A stretch of DNA of 64,000 bases, from assembly GCA_964496435.1 (NCBI GenBank), contig CAZBZP010000012.1, positions 1 to 64,000 of the forward strand. The letters run 5' to 3'. A model generated the notes under the pieces. The model was not told where the DNA came from. It made no database searches and was given only the letters and a program-made list of their open reading frames with translations. Within the stretch, counting starts at the first letter, position 1; each line of letters starts with the position of its first letter. Shown here piece by piece: positions 50,974 to 59,613 of the stretch. This stretch comes from Berkiella sp964496435. GTDB lineage: Bacteria; Pseudomonadota; Gammaproteobacteria; Berkiellales; Berkiellaceae. A program made the translations under genes and the position numbers.

Positions 50974-51582
50974 ATGCACATTGAAGCACTTCATCTTAGC
51001 CACAGCAGGACAGATAGGTATTTGTTCAGAAACCTAAATTTTAAGCTGCATGCTGGGCAATTATTGCGCGTAGAAGGACAAAATGGCGCAGGAAAGACAA
51101 CGCTGCTCAAAGTGCTTGCTGGGTTAATCACGCCTGACAAGGGAAAAGTGACTTGGCAAGATCAAACCATTGCCCATAGTCCACACTTTAAAGAAAGCAT
51201 GGCCCTTATTAGCCATAAAGCAGGTATTAATCCCGTTTTAAGCGTCAAAGAAAATATTGCCCTTCAACTGTGCTTGGCAAATGCTCCCTATGATGAAAAT
51301 CTTTTAGCAGACGTTTTAAATAAGTTTGCGCTAAGTGCAAAAGTGAATGAACGTTGTTTTCAACTTTCTCAAGGTCAGCAACGAAAAGTAGCCTTATGTG
51401 CACTGATACTGAAAAAGAAATCCTTATGGTTATTGGATGAGCCTTATACAGCTTTAGATAGTGATTCGATAAACATCTTTAATACATACATTCAGGATCA
51501 TCTCGACAATAAAGGCCTTGTTATAATGGCAAGCCACCAACCTTTGATGATAGCAAGCGCTGGGGTATTAAGCTTATGCTAG
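50974..51582 (+). CDS. ccmA: cytochrome c maturation ABC ATPase CcmA
   Basis: A 202-residue ATP-binding subunit of the CcmABCD complex, which releases haem-loaded CcmE. Walker A is EGQNGAGKTTLLKVLAGL (about residues 34-51), the signature is LSQGQQRKVALC and Walker B is SLWLLDEPYTALD. Length is normal. The stop overlaps ccmB by seven bases. The ribosome site is weak (AAGATTAG). It is first in ccmABCDEFGHI. Confidence 0.95.
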   Translation: MHIEALHLSHSRTDRYLFRNLNFKLHAGQLLRVEGQNGAGKTTLLKVLAGLITPDKGKVTWQDQTIAHSPHFKESMALISHKAGINPVLSVKENIALQLCLANAPYDENLLADVLNKFALSAKVNERCFQLSQGQQRKVALCALILKKKSLWLLDEPYTALDSDSINIFNTYIQDHLDNKGLVIMASHQPLMIASAGVLSLC

Positions 51583-52244
51583 CGATTTTCAAACAGTGTT
51601 TAAAACATGACTTGCTGGTAATGCAAAGGCACCGCGCTGAGTGGGTACAGCCTTTGGTATTTTTTATTATTTTTATATCCTTGTTTGGTATTGGTTTGGG
51701 TTTTGAAGGCAACATGCTGATTACGGTTGCCCCCGCCATTATTTGGATATCCTTCTTATTAACGTCTCTTTTTAGCATAGAAAGCATATTTCGTCGTGAA
51801 TTAGAGGCAGGCTTGCTCGAGAATTTGGTTTTAAGTCCTCATCCTTTATGGTGGCTGCTATTTGTTAAAGCACTCGCGATATGGGTAATGTCTTGTTTAC
51901 CCTTAATATTGTTGATGCCGCTTTTAGGTTTATTTATGCAATTAAACCTTATCGAAACGGGTGTGCTGTTGTTAAGTGTATTGATAGCAAGCCCAGCCAT
52001 TACTTTAATGGGTATGCTGGGGGCAACGCTGACTCTGGCTTTGCCGCGTTCAGGCGTCTTTTTAGGTATTTTGTTATTACCACTTTACATCCCCATTTTA
52101 ATTCTAGGTGAGAGCGCAGTGGTATTATTACTTTCTGGCGCTAAACCGCTTTTTCAAATGGCGCTATTGAGTGCCATCTCCGTGCTAACCTTGACATTAA
52201 TACCCCATGCAGCAGCTGGGGCGCTAAAAATTGCAATGGACTAA
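51576..52244 (+). CDS. ccmB: haem exporter subunit CcmB
   Basis: A 222-residue polytopic membrane protein with six hydrophobic segments, the permease-like partner of CcmA. Conserved blocks are RAEWVQPLVFFIIFISLFGIGLG, SLFSIESIFRRELEAGLLENLVLSPHPLWWLLFVKAL and GVFLGILLLPLYIPILILGESAV. It overlaps ccmA and is followed two bases later by ccmC. Confidence 0.95.
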   Translation: MLAIFKQCLKHDLLVMQRHRAEWVQPLVFFIIFISLFGIGLGFEGNMLITVAPAIIWISFLLTSLFSIESIFRRELEAGLLENLVLSPHPLWWLLFVKALAIWVMSCLPLILLMPLLGLFMQLNLIETGVLLLSVLIASPAITLMGMLGATLTLALPRSGVFLGILLLPLYIPILILGESAVVLLLSGAKPLFQMALLSAISVLTLTLIPHAAAGALKIAMD

Positions 52245-52246
52245 TC

Positions 52247-52987
52247 ATGATCAAAGCTTTAATCAGTTTAGGAACGCCGCGTCGCTTTTATCATTTTTTA
52301 GGTTTAATTCAACCCTGGAGTTTGATAATTGGGCTGATTGCTATCTTATTAGGTTCCTACTATGGCTTATTTGTTGCCCCAAAGGATTACTTACAAGGGG
52401 ATGGCTTTAGAATAATCTATGTGCATGTACCTTGCGCATTTCTATCCTTGATGATTTATGTGGCCATGGCCCTTTTCTCAACGATATATTTAATTTGGCG
52501 TATCAAAATTGCCGATATGATGGCATATAGTTTGGCGCCCGTGGGTGCATTTTTCTGTTTGTGCGCGCTCATCACCGGCGCTATTTGGGGTAAACCCATG
52601 TGGGGAACCTGGTGGATTTGGGATGCGCGCTTAACCTCTGAATTAATTTTATTATTTTTATACTTAGGCTATATGGGCCTGTATGCAGCATTACCTTCGA
52701 AAAAAACCGCTGCCAAAGCCTGCGCCATACTTTCTATCATTGGCGTTATCGATATCCCCATCATTCATTATTCAGTTTATTGGTGGAGCACCTTGCATCA
52801 AGGTGCAACCATATCAAAACTTGCAAAGCCATCCATTGAGGGCAGCATGTTAATGCCGCTTTTAATCATGATAGTGGGCTTTGCTTTCTATGTTATTGGT
52901 ATTGCGGCCATGAAAGTGCGCGCCGAAATTCTCTCAAGGGAAGGTGCAAATCAGTGGGTTGCTGCAATGCTGGCTAAAGAGCATTAA
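52247..52987 (+). CDS. ccmC: haem-handling protein CcmC
   Basis: A 246-residue membrane protein that loads haem onto CcmE. The Trp-rich haem motif is intact in WGKPMWGTWWIWDARLTSELIL (about residues 114-135), flanked by the conserved His ligands in YVHVPCAFLSL (about 60) and IHYSVYWWSTLHQG (about 180). Six membrane helices; ordinary length. Confidence 0.96.
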   Translation: MIKALISLGTPRRFYHFLGLIQPWSLIIGLIAILLGSYYGLFVAPKDYLQGDGFRIIYVHVPCAFLSLMIYVAMALFSTIYLIWRIKIADMMAYSLAPVGAFFCLCALITGAIWGKPMWGTWWIWDARLTSELILLFLYLGYMGLYAALPSKKTAAKACAILSIIGVIDIPIIHYSVYWWSTLHQGATISKLAKPSIEGSMLMPLLIMIVGFAFYVIGIAAMKVRAEILSREGANQWVAAMLAKEH

Positions 52988-52996
52988 GGAGGCAGT

Positions 52997-53131
52997 ATGT
53001 TCAGCATGGGAGGATATGGGATCTACATCTGGCCCTGTTACGCGTTAGTGTTAGGCGGCATGCTTTTTATTGTCTATCAAGCAGCCCTTAATACAAAACG
53101 TTTGAAGAAAAAAATGAAGCAGAAGAACTAA
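52997..53131 (+). CDS. ccmD: haem exporter accessory protein CcmD
   Basis: A 44-residue membrane peptide between ccmC and ccmE, the expected position for CcmD, which helps release holo-CcmE. It has the family form: MFSMGGYGIYIWPCYAL leading into a single helix (about 8-30) and a basic tail (KRLKKKMKQK). A strong AGGAGG ribosome site lies seven bases upstream. Confidence 0.92.
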   Translation: MFSMGGYGIYIWPCYALVLGGMLFIVYQAALNTKRLKKKMKQKN

Positions 53132-53133
53132 AG

Positions 53134-53559
53134 ATGTCACCTACCCAAAAAAAGAGAATGATTGTGGTTGCCAGTTTGGTCTTAGGGATTGGAACGGCGC
53201 TTGGTCTTGCCTTATTTGCCCTAAAGCAAAATATCAATTTGTTTTATGCACCTTCTGAATTACTGAGCCAACAGATCCCCGCCAATAAATCTATCAGGCT
53301 GGGTGGTATGGTCGTTAAAAACAGCGTAGTACGTTACCAAGACACCTCCGTGGAGTTTGTTATCACTGATTTCAATAATGAAGTGAAAGTAAAATACAAA
53401 GGCATCTTGCCTGATCTCTTTAAGGAGAACCAAGGCGTGGTGGTGATGGGAACGCTCAATCCCAATGGCGAATTCAACGCGAAGCAAGTATTGGCAAAAC
53501 ACGATGAAAATTACATGCCCCCAGAAGTAGCCGCGACCCTAAAAGGAAAAGCCGGATGA
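53134..53559 (+). CDS. ccmE: haem chaperone CcmE
   Basis: A 141-residue periplasmic, membrane-anchored haem chaperone. One N-terminal helix (about 8-28, MIVVASLVLGIGTALGLALF) is followed by the OB-fold domain. The covalent haem-binding His is in the HDENYMPPEV motif (VLAKHDENYMPPEV, about residues 121-134). Start is two bases after ccmD and the stop overlaps ccmF by four bases. Confidence 0.96.
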   Translation: MSPTQKKRMIVVASLVLGIGTALGLALFALKQNINLFYAPSELLSQQIPANKSIRLGGMVVKNSVVRYQDTSVEFVITDFNNEVKVKYKGILPDLFKENQGVVVMGTLNPNGEFNAKQVLAKHDENYMPPEVAATLKGKAG

Positions 53560-55454
53560 TCCCTGAATTTGGCTTGGTCTGCTTAATTATTGCTTTACTG
53601 ATGTCTATGGTGGCTGGCTTAATGTCGCCGATAGGTCTTTTAACAGGGCGCTTTTCTTATTGGCAACATTTGGCAAAACCTGCTGTCTTTATTCAATCAT
53701 TGTTTATTTCCCTCAGCTTTGTCACCTTAATGAGCGCTTTTGCCCAAGATGACTTTAGCTTGTCCTATGTTGTACAAAATTCGAATAGCCAATTGCCACA
53801 GGTATATAAATTGTGTGCGTTATGGGGTGCTCATGAAGGTTCTTTATTATTGTGGGTACTTATCCTAAGTTTTTGGACCTTGGCAGTTACCTTATATACG
53901 AGAAGATTACCCCCAAAGGTGGGCTTATGTGTTGCCGCTGTTTTATGTGCGCTGAGTTTTGGTTTTTTACTGTTGCTTTTGCAAACCTCAAACCCTTTTC
54001 TTCGACTCTTACCTTTTGAGCCAAGTGATGGCGCAGATTTAAATCCTTTGCTACAAGATCCTGGGTTTGTTTTACACCCACCATTCCTCTATATGGGTTA
54101 TGTGGGCTTGGCGGTGCCATTTGCCTTTGCAATAGCTGCTTTGTTATTTAAAGAAAAAGCCGAAATGTGGGCGACCTGGGCAAGACCTTGGGCCTTGCTT
54201 GCTTGGGCATTCTTAACCATAGGCATTACCTTAGGTAGCTGGTGGGCCTATTATGAACTTGGCTGGGGAGGCTGGTGGTTTTGGGACCCCGTGGAGAATG
54301 CTTCTTTTATGCCCTGGCTAAGCGCAACCGCTTTGGTGCATGCGCTTTATGTCGCGGATAAGCGAAAGCTTTTCCAATCTTGGAGTTTATTGTTGGCAAT
54401 TAGTGCTTTTATTTTAAGTTTGATTGGTACCTTTTTAGTGCGCTCAGGCGTTGTTTCTTCGGTGCATTCATTCGCCAGCGATCCACAGCGTGGTCTTTTT
54501 ATTTTGGGCTTTATTGCCGTCGTGATTGTGGCATCCTTCACACTTTATTTCTTAAGAGGTTTTCGCAAGGACAAACAACAAGCGAGTGCCTTATCAAAAG
54601 AATCAATTTTATTGTTAGGCAATATTATTTTATTTGTTGCCATGTTAACCGTACTCTTGGGAACCTTATATCCCATCATTGCAGAAGTGATAATGGGGGA
54701 GAGGTTATCTGTGGGGCCGCCTTATTTTAATGCCATCTTCAATCCTATGTGTTTGCCTTTGTTAGTGCTTATGGCTTTTGGGCCACATGTTAAATGGCAG
54801 CAAGATATGATGACTAAAGCTAAAAAAGGCGCACTTCTCGCATTAGTAGGCGCTATTGCTATTCTCTATTTTATTCCTTGTCCTTTTAGTTTGATGGCAA
54901 AAATAGCCATTGTTTTGGCAATGGGTTTAATTTTATCAACACTTTATATTTTTTATAGCGCGCGGGCTAAGCTTGCACCTAAATGGGGAATGATGGCTGC
55001 GCACTTAGGGATAGGGTTAAGTGTCTTAGGCATGGCCTTAACCACTTCCTTAGAAGTAGAAAAAGATCTTACCTTAAAGGTGGGTGATTCAACGCATATA
55101 CAAGGATATCAATTTGAGTTTAAAGCCCTAGAAGATATTGAAGGGTCAAACTATGAAGGTATTAAGGCTACTTTCCATATCAATAAAAATAACCAAATGC
55201 TTTATCAGGTTTACCCTGAAAAACGTTTTTTCATTGCACGTAATATGCCCATGACAGAGACAGCTATTGTGCCAGGTCTTTTTAAAGACTTTTACATCGC
55301 CTTAGGTGAACGCTTAGATAACGGCAGCTGGACATGCCGTATTTATATTAAGCCTTTTGTGCGCTTTATTTGGCTTGGCGGGCTGCTGGTTGCGTTGGGT
55401 GCCTTTATTTCGAGTATTAGAGCCTTCAAAGAATCAAAAAGAGGTTTAGCATGA
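53556..55454 (+). CDS. ccmF: haem lyase subunit CcmF
   Basis: A 632-residue polytopic membrane protein of the CcmFGHI haem lyase. The WWD domain reads WGGWWFWDPVENASFMPWLSATALVH (about residues 235-260). Other conserved stretches are CALWGAHEGSLLLWVLILS and the His-bearing SSVHSFASDPQRG. Some 14 hydrophobic segments; normal length. It overlaps both ccmE and ccmG by four bases. Confidence 0.97.
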   Translation: MIPEFGLVCLIIALLMSMVAGLMSPIGLLTGRFSYWQHLAKPAVFIQSLFISLSFVTLMSAFAQDDFSLSYVVQNSNSQLPQVYKLCALWGAHEGSLLLWVLILSFWTLAVTLYTRRLPPKVGLCVAAVLCALSFGFLLLLLQTSNPFLRLLPFEPSDGADLNPLLQDPGFVLHPPFLYMGYVGLAVPFAFAIAALLFKEKAEMWATWARPWALLAWAFLTIGITLGSWWAYYELGWGGWWFWDPVENASFMPWLSATALVHALYVADKRKLFQSWSLLLAISAFILSLIGTFLVRSGVVSSVHSFASDPQRGLFILGFIAVVIVASFTLYFLRGFRKDKQQASALSKESILLLGNIILFVAMLTVLLGTLYPIIAEVIMGERLSVGPPYFNAIFNPMCLPLLVLMAFGPHVKWQQDMMTKAKKGALLALVGAIAILYFIPCPFSLMAKIAIVLAMGLILSTLYIFYSARAKLAPKWGMMAAHLGIGLSVLGMALTTSLEVEKDLTLKVGDSTHIQGYQFEFKALEDIEGSNYEGIKATFHINKNNQMLYQVYPEKRFFIARNMPMTETAIVPGLFKDFYIALGERLDNGSWTCRIYIKPFVRFIWLGGLLVALGAFISSIRAFKESKRGLA

Positions 55455-56002
55455 GTAGACAAGTAATCATGAAACGCGTTATTCGTTTTGTGCCTGGCAT
55501 TATTTTAGGATTGATATTGATCTTACTGTACCAATCTTTGACCAAAGACGTTGAGGATGAGATGGTCGAGGATAAAGCCTTTCCCCGTTTTGCTTTAAAT
55601 GACATAAGAGAGCCTCAAAAAAAGGTAACCTTGGAAGCGCTTAAAGGCAAGGTAAGTGTTGTTCACGTTTGGGCTACCTGGTGTGGGGTTTGCGTTGAAG
55701 AGCACAGTGTGTGGTTAAGAATCAAAGAAAAATGGCCTATGGAATTGGTGGGCATTGTATTTCGTGATGATAATAATAAAGTGAATAAGTTAATGCAGGA
55801 AAAGGGCGATCCTTATCAATTCCTAATGAATGATATTTCAGGGAATTTAGGTTTAGCCTTAGGTATAAGAGGCACTCCCGAAACCTACATCGTCGATAAA
55901 CAAGGTAGCATTCGTTACCATGTTTTAGGGGCAATGACCCTAGACAAGTTTGAATCAGAACTGCAGCCAATACTTGAAGCGATAAGCCAAGAAAATGTCT
56001 GA
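55451..56002 (+). CDS. ccmG: thiol-disulfide protein CcmG/DsbE
   Basis: A 183-residue membrane-anchored thioredoxin that reduces apocytochrome c. A single N-terminal helix (about 10-28) precedes the thioredoxin fold with active site WATWCGVCVEEHSV (CGVC; DsbE usually has CxxC preceded by W) and the cis-Pro region GTPETYIVDKQG. The start could be the first ATG or one seven codons later. Overlaps ccmH by eight bases. Confidence 0.94.
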   Translation: MSRQVIMKRVIRFVPGIILGLILILLYQSLTKDVEDEMVEDKAFPRFALNDIREPQKKVTLEALKGKVSVVHVWATWCGVCVEEHSVWLRIKEKWPMELVGIVFRDDNNKVNKLMQEKGDPYQFLMNDISGNLGLALGIRGTPETYIVDKQGSIRYHVLGAMTLDKFESELQPILEAISQENV

Positions 56003-56342
56003 AGCTGAAAATAAATATTTTGATAATCCCCAAGATGAGCAAGCTTATGAAAACTTGCTCAAAGAACTCCGGTGCATGACTTGTCCCAATCAAAGTATTG
56101 CAGATTCTCATGCGCCTGTTGCCATTGCAATGCAGGATGAAATCTATCAACGTCTTAAGCAACATGAAACCCCTGAGAAAATTCGTGAAGCGCTGGTGTC
56201 ATCCTATGGTGATTTCATTTCCTATAAGCCGGTATTAAAACTAGAAACTTACGGTTTATGGTTTGGTCCCTTGTTAATGTTTGCTGTAGGTGTTTTGCTA
56301 TGGTTTGGCTTTTTTAAGCGAAAAGAAAATCATGTTAAATAG
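55995..56342 (+). CDS. ccmH: cytochrome c maturation protein CcmH
   Basis: A 115-residue membrane-anchored protein carrying the CcmH motif LRCMTCPNQSIADSHAP (about residues 29-45), where Cys pairs handle the haem-binding Cys of apocytochrome. Gln in the usual RCxxCQNQ is Pro here. A C-terminal helix (about 86-106) anchors it. No cleavable N-terminal signal is evident, so its first 25 residues are shorter than in E. coli, where CcmH has a signal peptide; the start should be checked. Confidence 0.88.
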   Translation: MSEAENKYFDNPQDEQAYENLLKELRCMTCPNQSIADSHAPVAIAMQDEIYQRLKQHETPEKIREALVSSYGDFISYKPVLKLETYGLWFGPLLMFAVGVLLWFGFFKRKENHVK

Positions 56343-57375
56343 CATTATGCATGTGCCAATGTTATGGGCTGTCATTTTAGGCTTAACGGTGATGAGCCTT
56401 GCATTGTTGCTTTTGCCTTTAGTTAAAAAGGGCATTGCACCGCGCTATTTCTTTATTGTTTTCCCACTGGTACTTTTAAGTGCTTCACTTTGCTTATACC
56501 AATATTGGGGAAATCCAGGTGGTTTAGCGGAAAAAGAAGCATTAGGCTATTTAAAAAGTGAGATTGCGCAAATCAGCAAAGATCCCAACATTCCACGCGC
56601 GCAGGCGATGGAGGCCTTTGCAGCACTTGAGAACAAAATAGCTTATTCTCCAGTTGCTTTAACACAAATGGCCAGTGTTTATAACCAATTAGGTTTAGTG
56701 GATGAGGCCCTTTGTGCGCTTGATAAAGCCATGACGCTTTCACCGAAGGACATTGAAATCCAAGTGCAATGGATTTATAGCCATTCCTTAAAAAACCAAG
56801 GAAAGCTAAGTCTTGAGCAAAGACAAAAAGCACAAGAAATCATGCAAGTCGAGCCCCAGCAATACGTTTTATTAAATTTAATGGCTATAGATGATTACTT
56901 TCAAGGTAATTATGCAAAAGCGGCCCAGCAATGGGCGGCTTTATTGGCAAGTGATAAAGCGCTTGTCCAAGAAAGAAGGCAAGTGATTGAAGCAGCCATG
57001 CTAAAGGCGCGTAGCTTTATTGCTCAAGAAGAACCAAATGGCCCCGTGCTTGCTGTGAAAGTAAAGCTCTCAACTAAAGTGCTTTCAGAAGTATTAGGCA
57101 ATGAAACCGTGTTTGTCTTTGTTAAACAAAGCGGCGAATCTATGCCACTGGCCGTTATCAAGAAAAGGGTGGCTGATTGCCCCTTTACGGTTGACTTTGA
57201 TAGTAAACATTCTATGATTGCAGGCAAAGTGCTTACAGAAGGAATGAAGGTAGAGGTAGTTGCAAAATTATCTAAGACCGGTAATCCTTTGGATAAAAGT
57301 GACGAATTAAGAGTCAGCACAAAACAGTTTATTTTAAAATCAGTTAACGAACCTATTGAAGTTGAGATCAATTAG
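56332..57375 (+). CDS. ccmI: cytochrome c maturation protein CcmI (TPR)
   Basis: A 347-residue TPR-containing apocytochrome chaperone. The start is the ATG at 56332 overlapping the ccmH stop; an in-frame ATG at 56290 would run 52 bases into ccmH. Two N-terminal helices (about 8-28 and 36-53) flank a cytoplasmic loop, and TPR-like repeats follow (AYSPVALTQMASVYNQLGLVDEALCALDKAMTLSPKD, about 100-137). A beta-rich C-terminal region (about 225-345) follows. In some species this is fused to CcmH; here they are separate. Confidence 0.88.
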   Translation: MLNSIMHVPMLWAVILGLTVMSLALLLLPLVKKGIAPRYFFIVFPLVLLSASLCLYQYWGNPGGLAEKEALGYLKSEIAQISKDPNIPRAQAMEAFAALENKIAYSPVALTQMASVYNQLGLVDEALCALDKAMTLSPKDIEIQVQWIYSHSLKNQGKLSLEQRQKAQEIMQVEPQQYVLLNLMAIDDYFQGNYAKAAQQWAALLASDKALVQERRQVIEAAMLKARSFIAQEEPNGPVLAVKVKLSTKVLSEVLGNETVFVFVKQSGESMPLAVIKKRVADCPFTVDFDSKHSMIAGKVLTEGMKVEVVAKLSKTGNPLDKSDELRVSTKQFILKSVNEPIEVEIN

Positions 57376-57404
57376 CATTTAATTGAATTACTAAGGAAGA
57401 AATC

Positions 57405-57524
57405 ATGGTAGAAGAAAAAAGAAGAGGATTATCTGACGAGGCTTTTGATGCTATCACCGCCGTGTTGATTATTGCGGTTGCTGTTACCGGGGTGGTGTTC
57501 TGGTTGCAAGGCATGCCTAGCTAA
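57405..57524 (+). CDS. small membrane protein (39 aa)
   Basis: A 39-residue ORF with a good AAGGAAG ribosome site, 29 bases after ccmI on the same strand. A charged N-terminus (VEEKRRGLSDEAFDAI) leads into one hydrophobic helix (about residues 17-34, AVLIIAVAVTGVVFWLQ) and ends GMPS. Similar small proteins of the form EEKRGLSDEA...FWLxGMPS occur, as I recall, in Legionella/Coxiella-type genomes, but no function is known to me. Possibly cotranscribed with ccm. Confidence 0.7.
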   Translation: MVEEKRRGLSDEAFDAITAVLIIAVAVTGVVFWLQGMPS

Positions 57525-57572
57525 TTAATTCTTCGCAATTTCCATTTATACTTCGTTGCCGTCGCTCTCTCA

Positions 57573-57606
57573 CCCCAGTCATGCACCAAAGCGTGCACTC
57601 CTGGGG
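57573..57606. repeat. imperfect intergenic palindrome
   Basis: CCCCAG at 57573 and CTGGGG at 57601 flank GCAC/GTGC inner arms, giving an interrupted hairpin in a 184-base gap between convergent genes. The sequence style (CCCCAG...GCAC...GTGC...CTGGGG) resembles dispersed palindromic repeats of other gammaproteobacteria. No second copy is visible in this window, and no T-run follows. Confidence 0.45.
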
Positions 57607-57708
57607 ATTCAGCCTCGTCTAAATGCAAATTTTTAGCTAAATCCCTTTTCTTGTCCCTTCTCCCGTCTTATGAATTTGGGAAGTATGCTAAAGATTTTAA
57701 GGAGAAGC

Positions 57709-58494
57709 TTAGGATAAGGGGGATCCAATCATATCCTGATGCCATAACTTTGTAGCCCCCAATACCGCACTTGGCATCACAAATAAATTCACAACTGGAA
57801 TAGCGCTCAAGCCGGTTAAGGTCAGCCCAAAGCCCAAGAGCAGCATTTTATTCTGCTTCATTTTGACCTTTAACTCCTTGAAGCTAACAAGCTGATTATC
57901 AGCAGGATAATCAATATATTCTACTGCCAACATCCAGCTGCTGAGCCACAAAAATAAAAGCGGGATGCACAAATTTAAACCAGGTATAAAATAGAAAATA
58001 GCAGCAAGAACAAGCACCACGATACCCCTGAGGATATAATAGAGCAGCTTCTTTAATTCTCTTTTTATGCTGTGCCATACCATTGTTAAAAAGGGTTCGC
58101 TAGGCACTTCTTGTTTAAGAACTTTCTTTGCATAAGCTTCACTGAGTAAGCCATTAAAGGGAGCTGCAATCAAATTCGCACACAATGTAGCTATCATTGT
58201 GAAAGTGCTCACTAAAATGCCTATATACAGCAGAAAAATAAATTTCTGGATAACAGAGAGTAGGGTGCTGAGCCAATGTAGCCAGCTTGGTAAAGAAACA
58301 TCAGAAATGAAGCTGAGTTTTTGATAGCCGTATTGGGCAAAATAATAAAATAAGCCGCCAAACACAAGGATGTTGATAATCAAAGGTATGCTGATAAAAT
58401 TCCGCACGGCTGGGTTCAACATCTCTTTAAAGCCCAATAGCGCAGCGTTTGCGCCAATAGCAAGTGGATGTGTGTCAGGGATTGTTCTGTTCAA
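57709..58494 (-). CDS. CysZ/EI24 family membrane protein
   Basis: A 261-residue integral membrane protein of the EI24/CysZ family; E. coli CysZ is a sulfate transporter. Typical features are GFKEMLNPAVRNFISIPLIINILVFGG near residue 22, LIAAPFNGLLSEAYAKKVL in the middle and the C-terminal AIPVVNLFVMPSAVLGATKLWHQ. Long hydrophobic segments cover about 35-57, 75-105, 150-190 and 215-245. It overlaps the upstream hydrolase gene by 20 bases. Substrate in this organism cannot be told from sequence. Confidence 0.85.
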   Translation of the reverse strand: MNRTIPDTHPLAIGANAALLGFKEMLNPAVRNFISIPLIINILVFGGLFYYFAQYGYQKLSFISDVSLPSWLHWLSTLLSVIQKFIFLLYIGILVSTFTMIATLCANLIAAPFNGLLSEAYAKKVLKQEVPSEPFLTMVWHSIKRELKKLLYYILRGIVVLVLAAIFYFIPGLNLCIPLLFLWLSSWMLAVEYIDYPADNQLVSFKELKVKMKQNKMLLLGFGLTLTGLSAIPVVNLFVMPSAVLGATKLWHQDMIGSPLS

Positions 58495-59482
58495 AGTGTT
58501 GCACCCATTTTAAAATGACCCTGTCCATCCATCGATAATGACAGCACTTATCTGTTTTACCCAACCAGCCTACATGACCGCCCCGTTGTGTAATGATGCT
58601 ATGAATATTTTTATTGTGTGGCATTTTAAGATATTGCCTACGACTGATAACGGGATCATCTTTTGCATACAAAAGTAGCGTTGGAAGATGAATGGATTTC
58701 AAAAACTGTCCAGAGCTGCATTTGCTATAGTAGTCATGCGCGTCTTTAAAGCCACTGCGTGGTGCGGTATAGAAATTATCAAACTCATAAACCGTTGAGA
58801 TAGGCGGTAAATTTGGGGGAGGTAGCTCCGGGAACAGTTGATGCAACTTATTAATATCATCTAACAAACATTTGACATAAAACTCATTGAGTATTTTGTT
58901 TTGCTTTTTGATAAGCAGTTTAACACTGGCCTCTAAATCCAAAGGAGGTGAAACGGCAATCAAGCTATCGATATGTCCGCTATGATGAGGACCATCTTCA
59001 CCTGCCATTTTAAGCACAATATTTGCCCCAAGTGAGAAACCTACTAAAGTCACAGGACTCTGAGGAAAGGCTTGCGCCATCCAGTGCAGCACAGCACGTG
59101 TGTCTTCAGAGCGCCCACTGTGATAAAGATGTTTGGCCAACCCTATACCAGCGCCACAACCACGCAAATTCATGCGTAAAACCCGATAACCCTGTTCATT
59201 AAAATATTTAGTCGCACGAATTAAGTATCGCGACTGATGCGAACCCGTAAGCCCGTGGACCAATAGAATGCTACGTTGGGAGGCAGACAATTGTTTTGGC
59301 GTGTTTTCAACCAGTACAATTTTATCCCCATCATCTAGAGTGATGACATGTTGCTTGCTATTGTTAATAAATGGGTTGTACGGAAAATAGTAAGAAGCAA
59401 TAGTTTGCCTTATTCCTTTATTTAATCCTGGCAGGGAATAAAAAGGAGGCATTCCGATTAGTTTTAAGATATCTTGAGACAT
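58475..59482 (-). CDS. yheT: YheT-like alpha/beta hydrolase
   Basis: A 335-residue alpha/beta hydrolase of the YheT/EMB8 family. The sequence LLVHGLTGSHQSRYLIRATKYFNEQGYRVLRMNLRGCG (about 72-110) contains the oxyanion-hole HG. The nucleophile elbow is LVGFSLGANIVL (Ser about 150), a catalytic Asp lies in LYAKDDPVI (about 275), and the His in TQRGGHVGWLG (about 304). No signal peptide. It overlaps the cysZ-like gene by 20 bases, so they form a two-gene operon. Physiological substrate unknown. Confidence 0.88.
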   Translation of the reverse strand: MSQDILKLIGMPPFYSLPGLNKGIRQTIASYYFPYNPFINNSKQHVITLDDGDKIVLVENTPKQLSASQRSILLVHGLTGSHQSRYLIRATKYFNEQGYRVLRMNLRGCGAGIGLAKHLYHSGRSEDTRAVLHWMAQAFPQSPVTLVGFSLGANIVLKMAGEDGPHHSGHIDSLIAVSPPLDLEASVKLLIKKQNKILNEFYVKCLLDDINKLHQLFPELPPPNLPPISTVYEFDNFYTAPRSGFKDAHDYYSKCSSGQFLKSIHLPTLLLYAKDDPVISRRQYLKMPHNKNIHSIITQRGGHVGWLGKTDKCCHYRWMDRVILKWVQHFEQNNP

Positions 59483-59613
59483 AACGACTTTCTTTACAGG
59501 TATTGCTGAAGGATATACTGGAATAACGAGGAAGTCTAAAGGGGCAATGAGTGCCCTTTAACTTATACCATTATCATTGTGGTTATCTGTCATACTAAAT
59601 TAGGGATTTTTGT

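Noticed and set aside
55737..56165. Minus-strand frame over ccmG-ccmH
   Set aside because: It overlaps two conserved genes and its predicted protein has no recognisable features.
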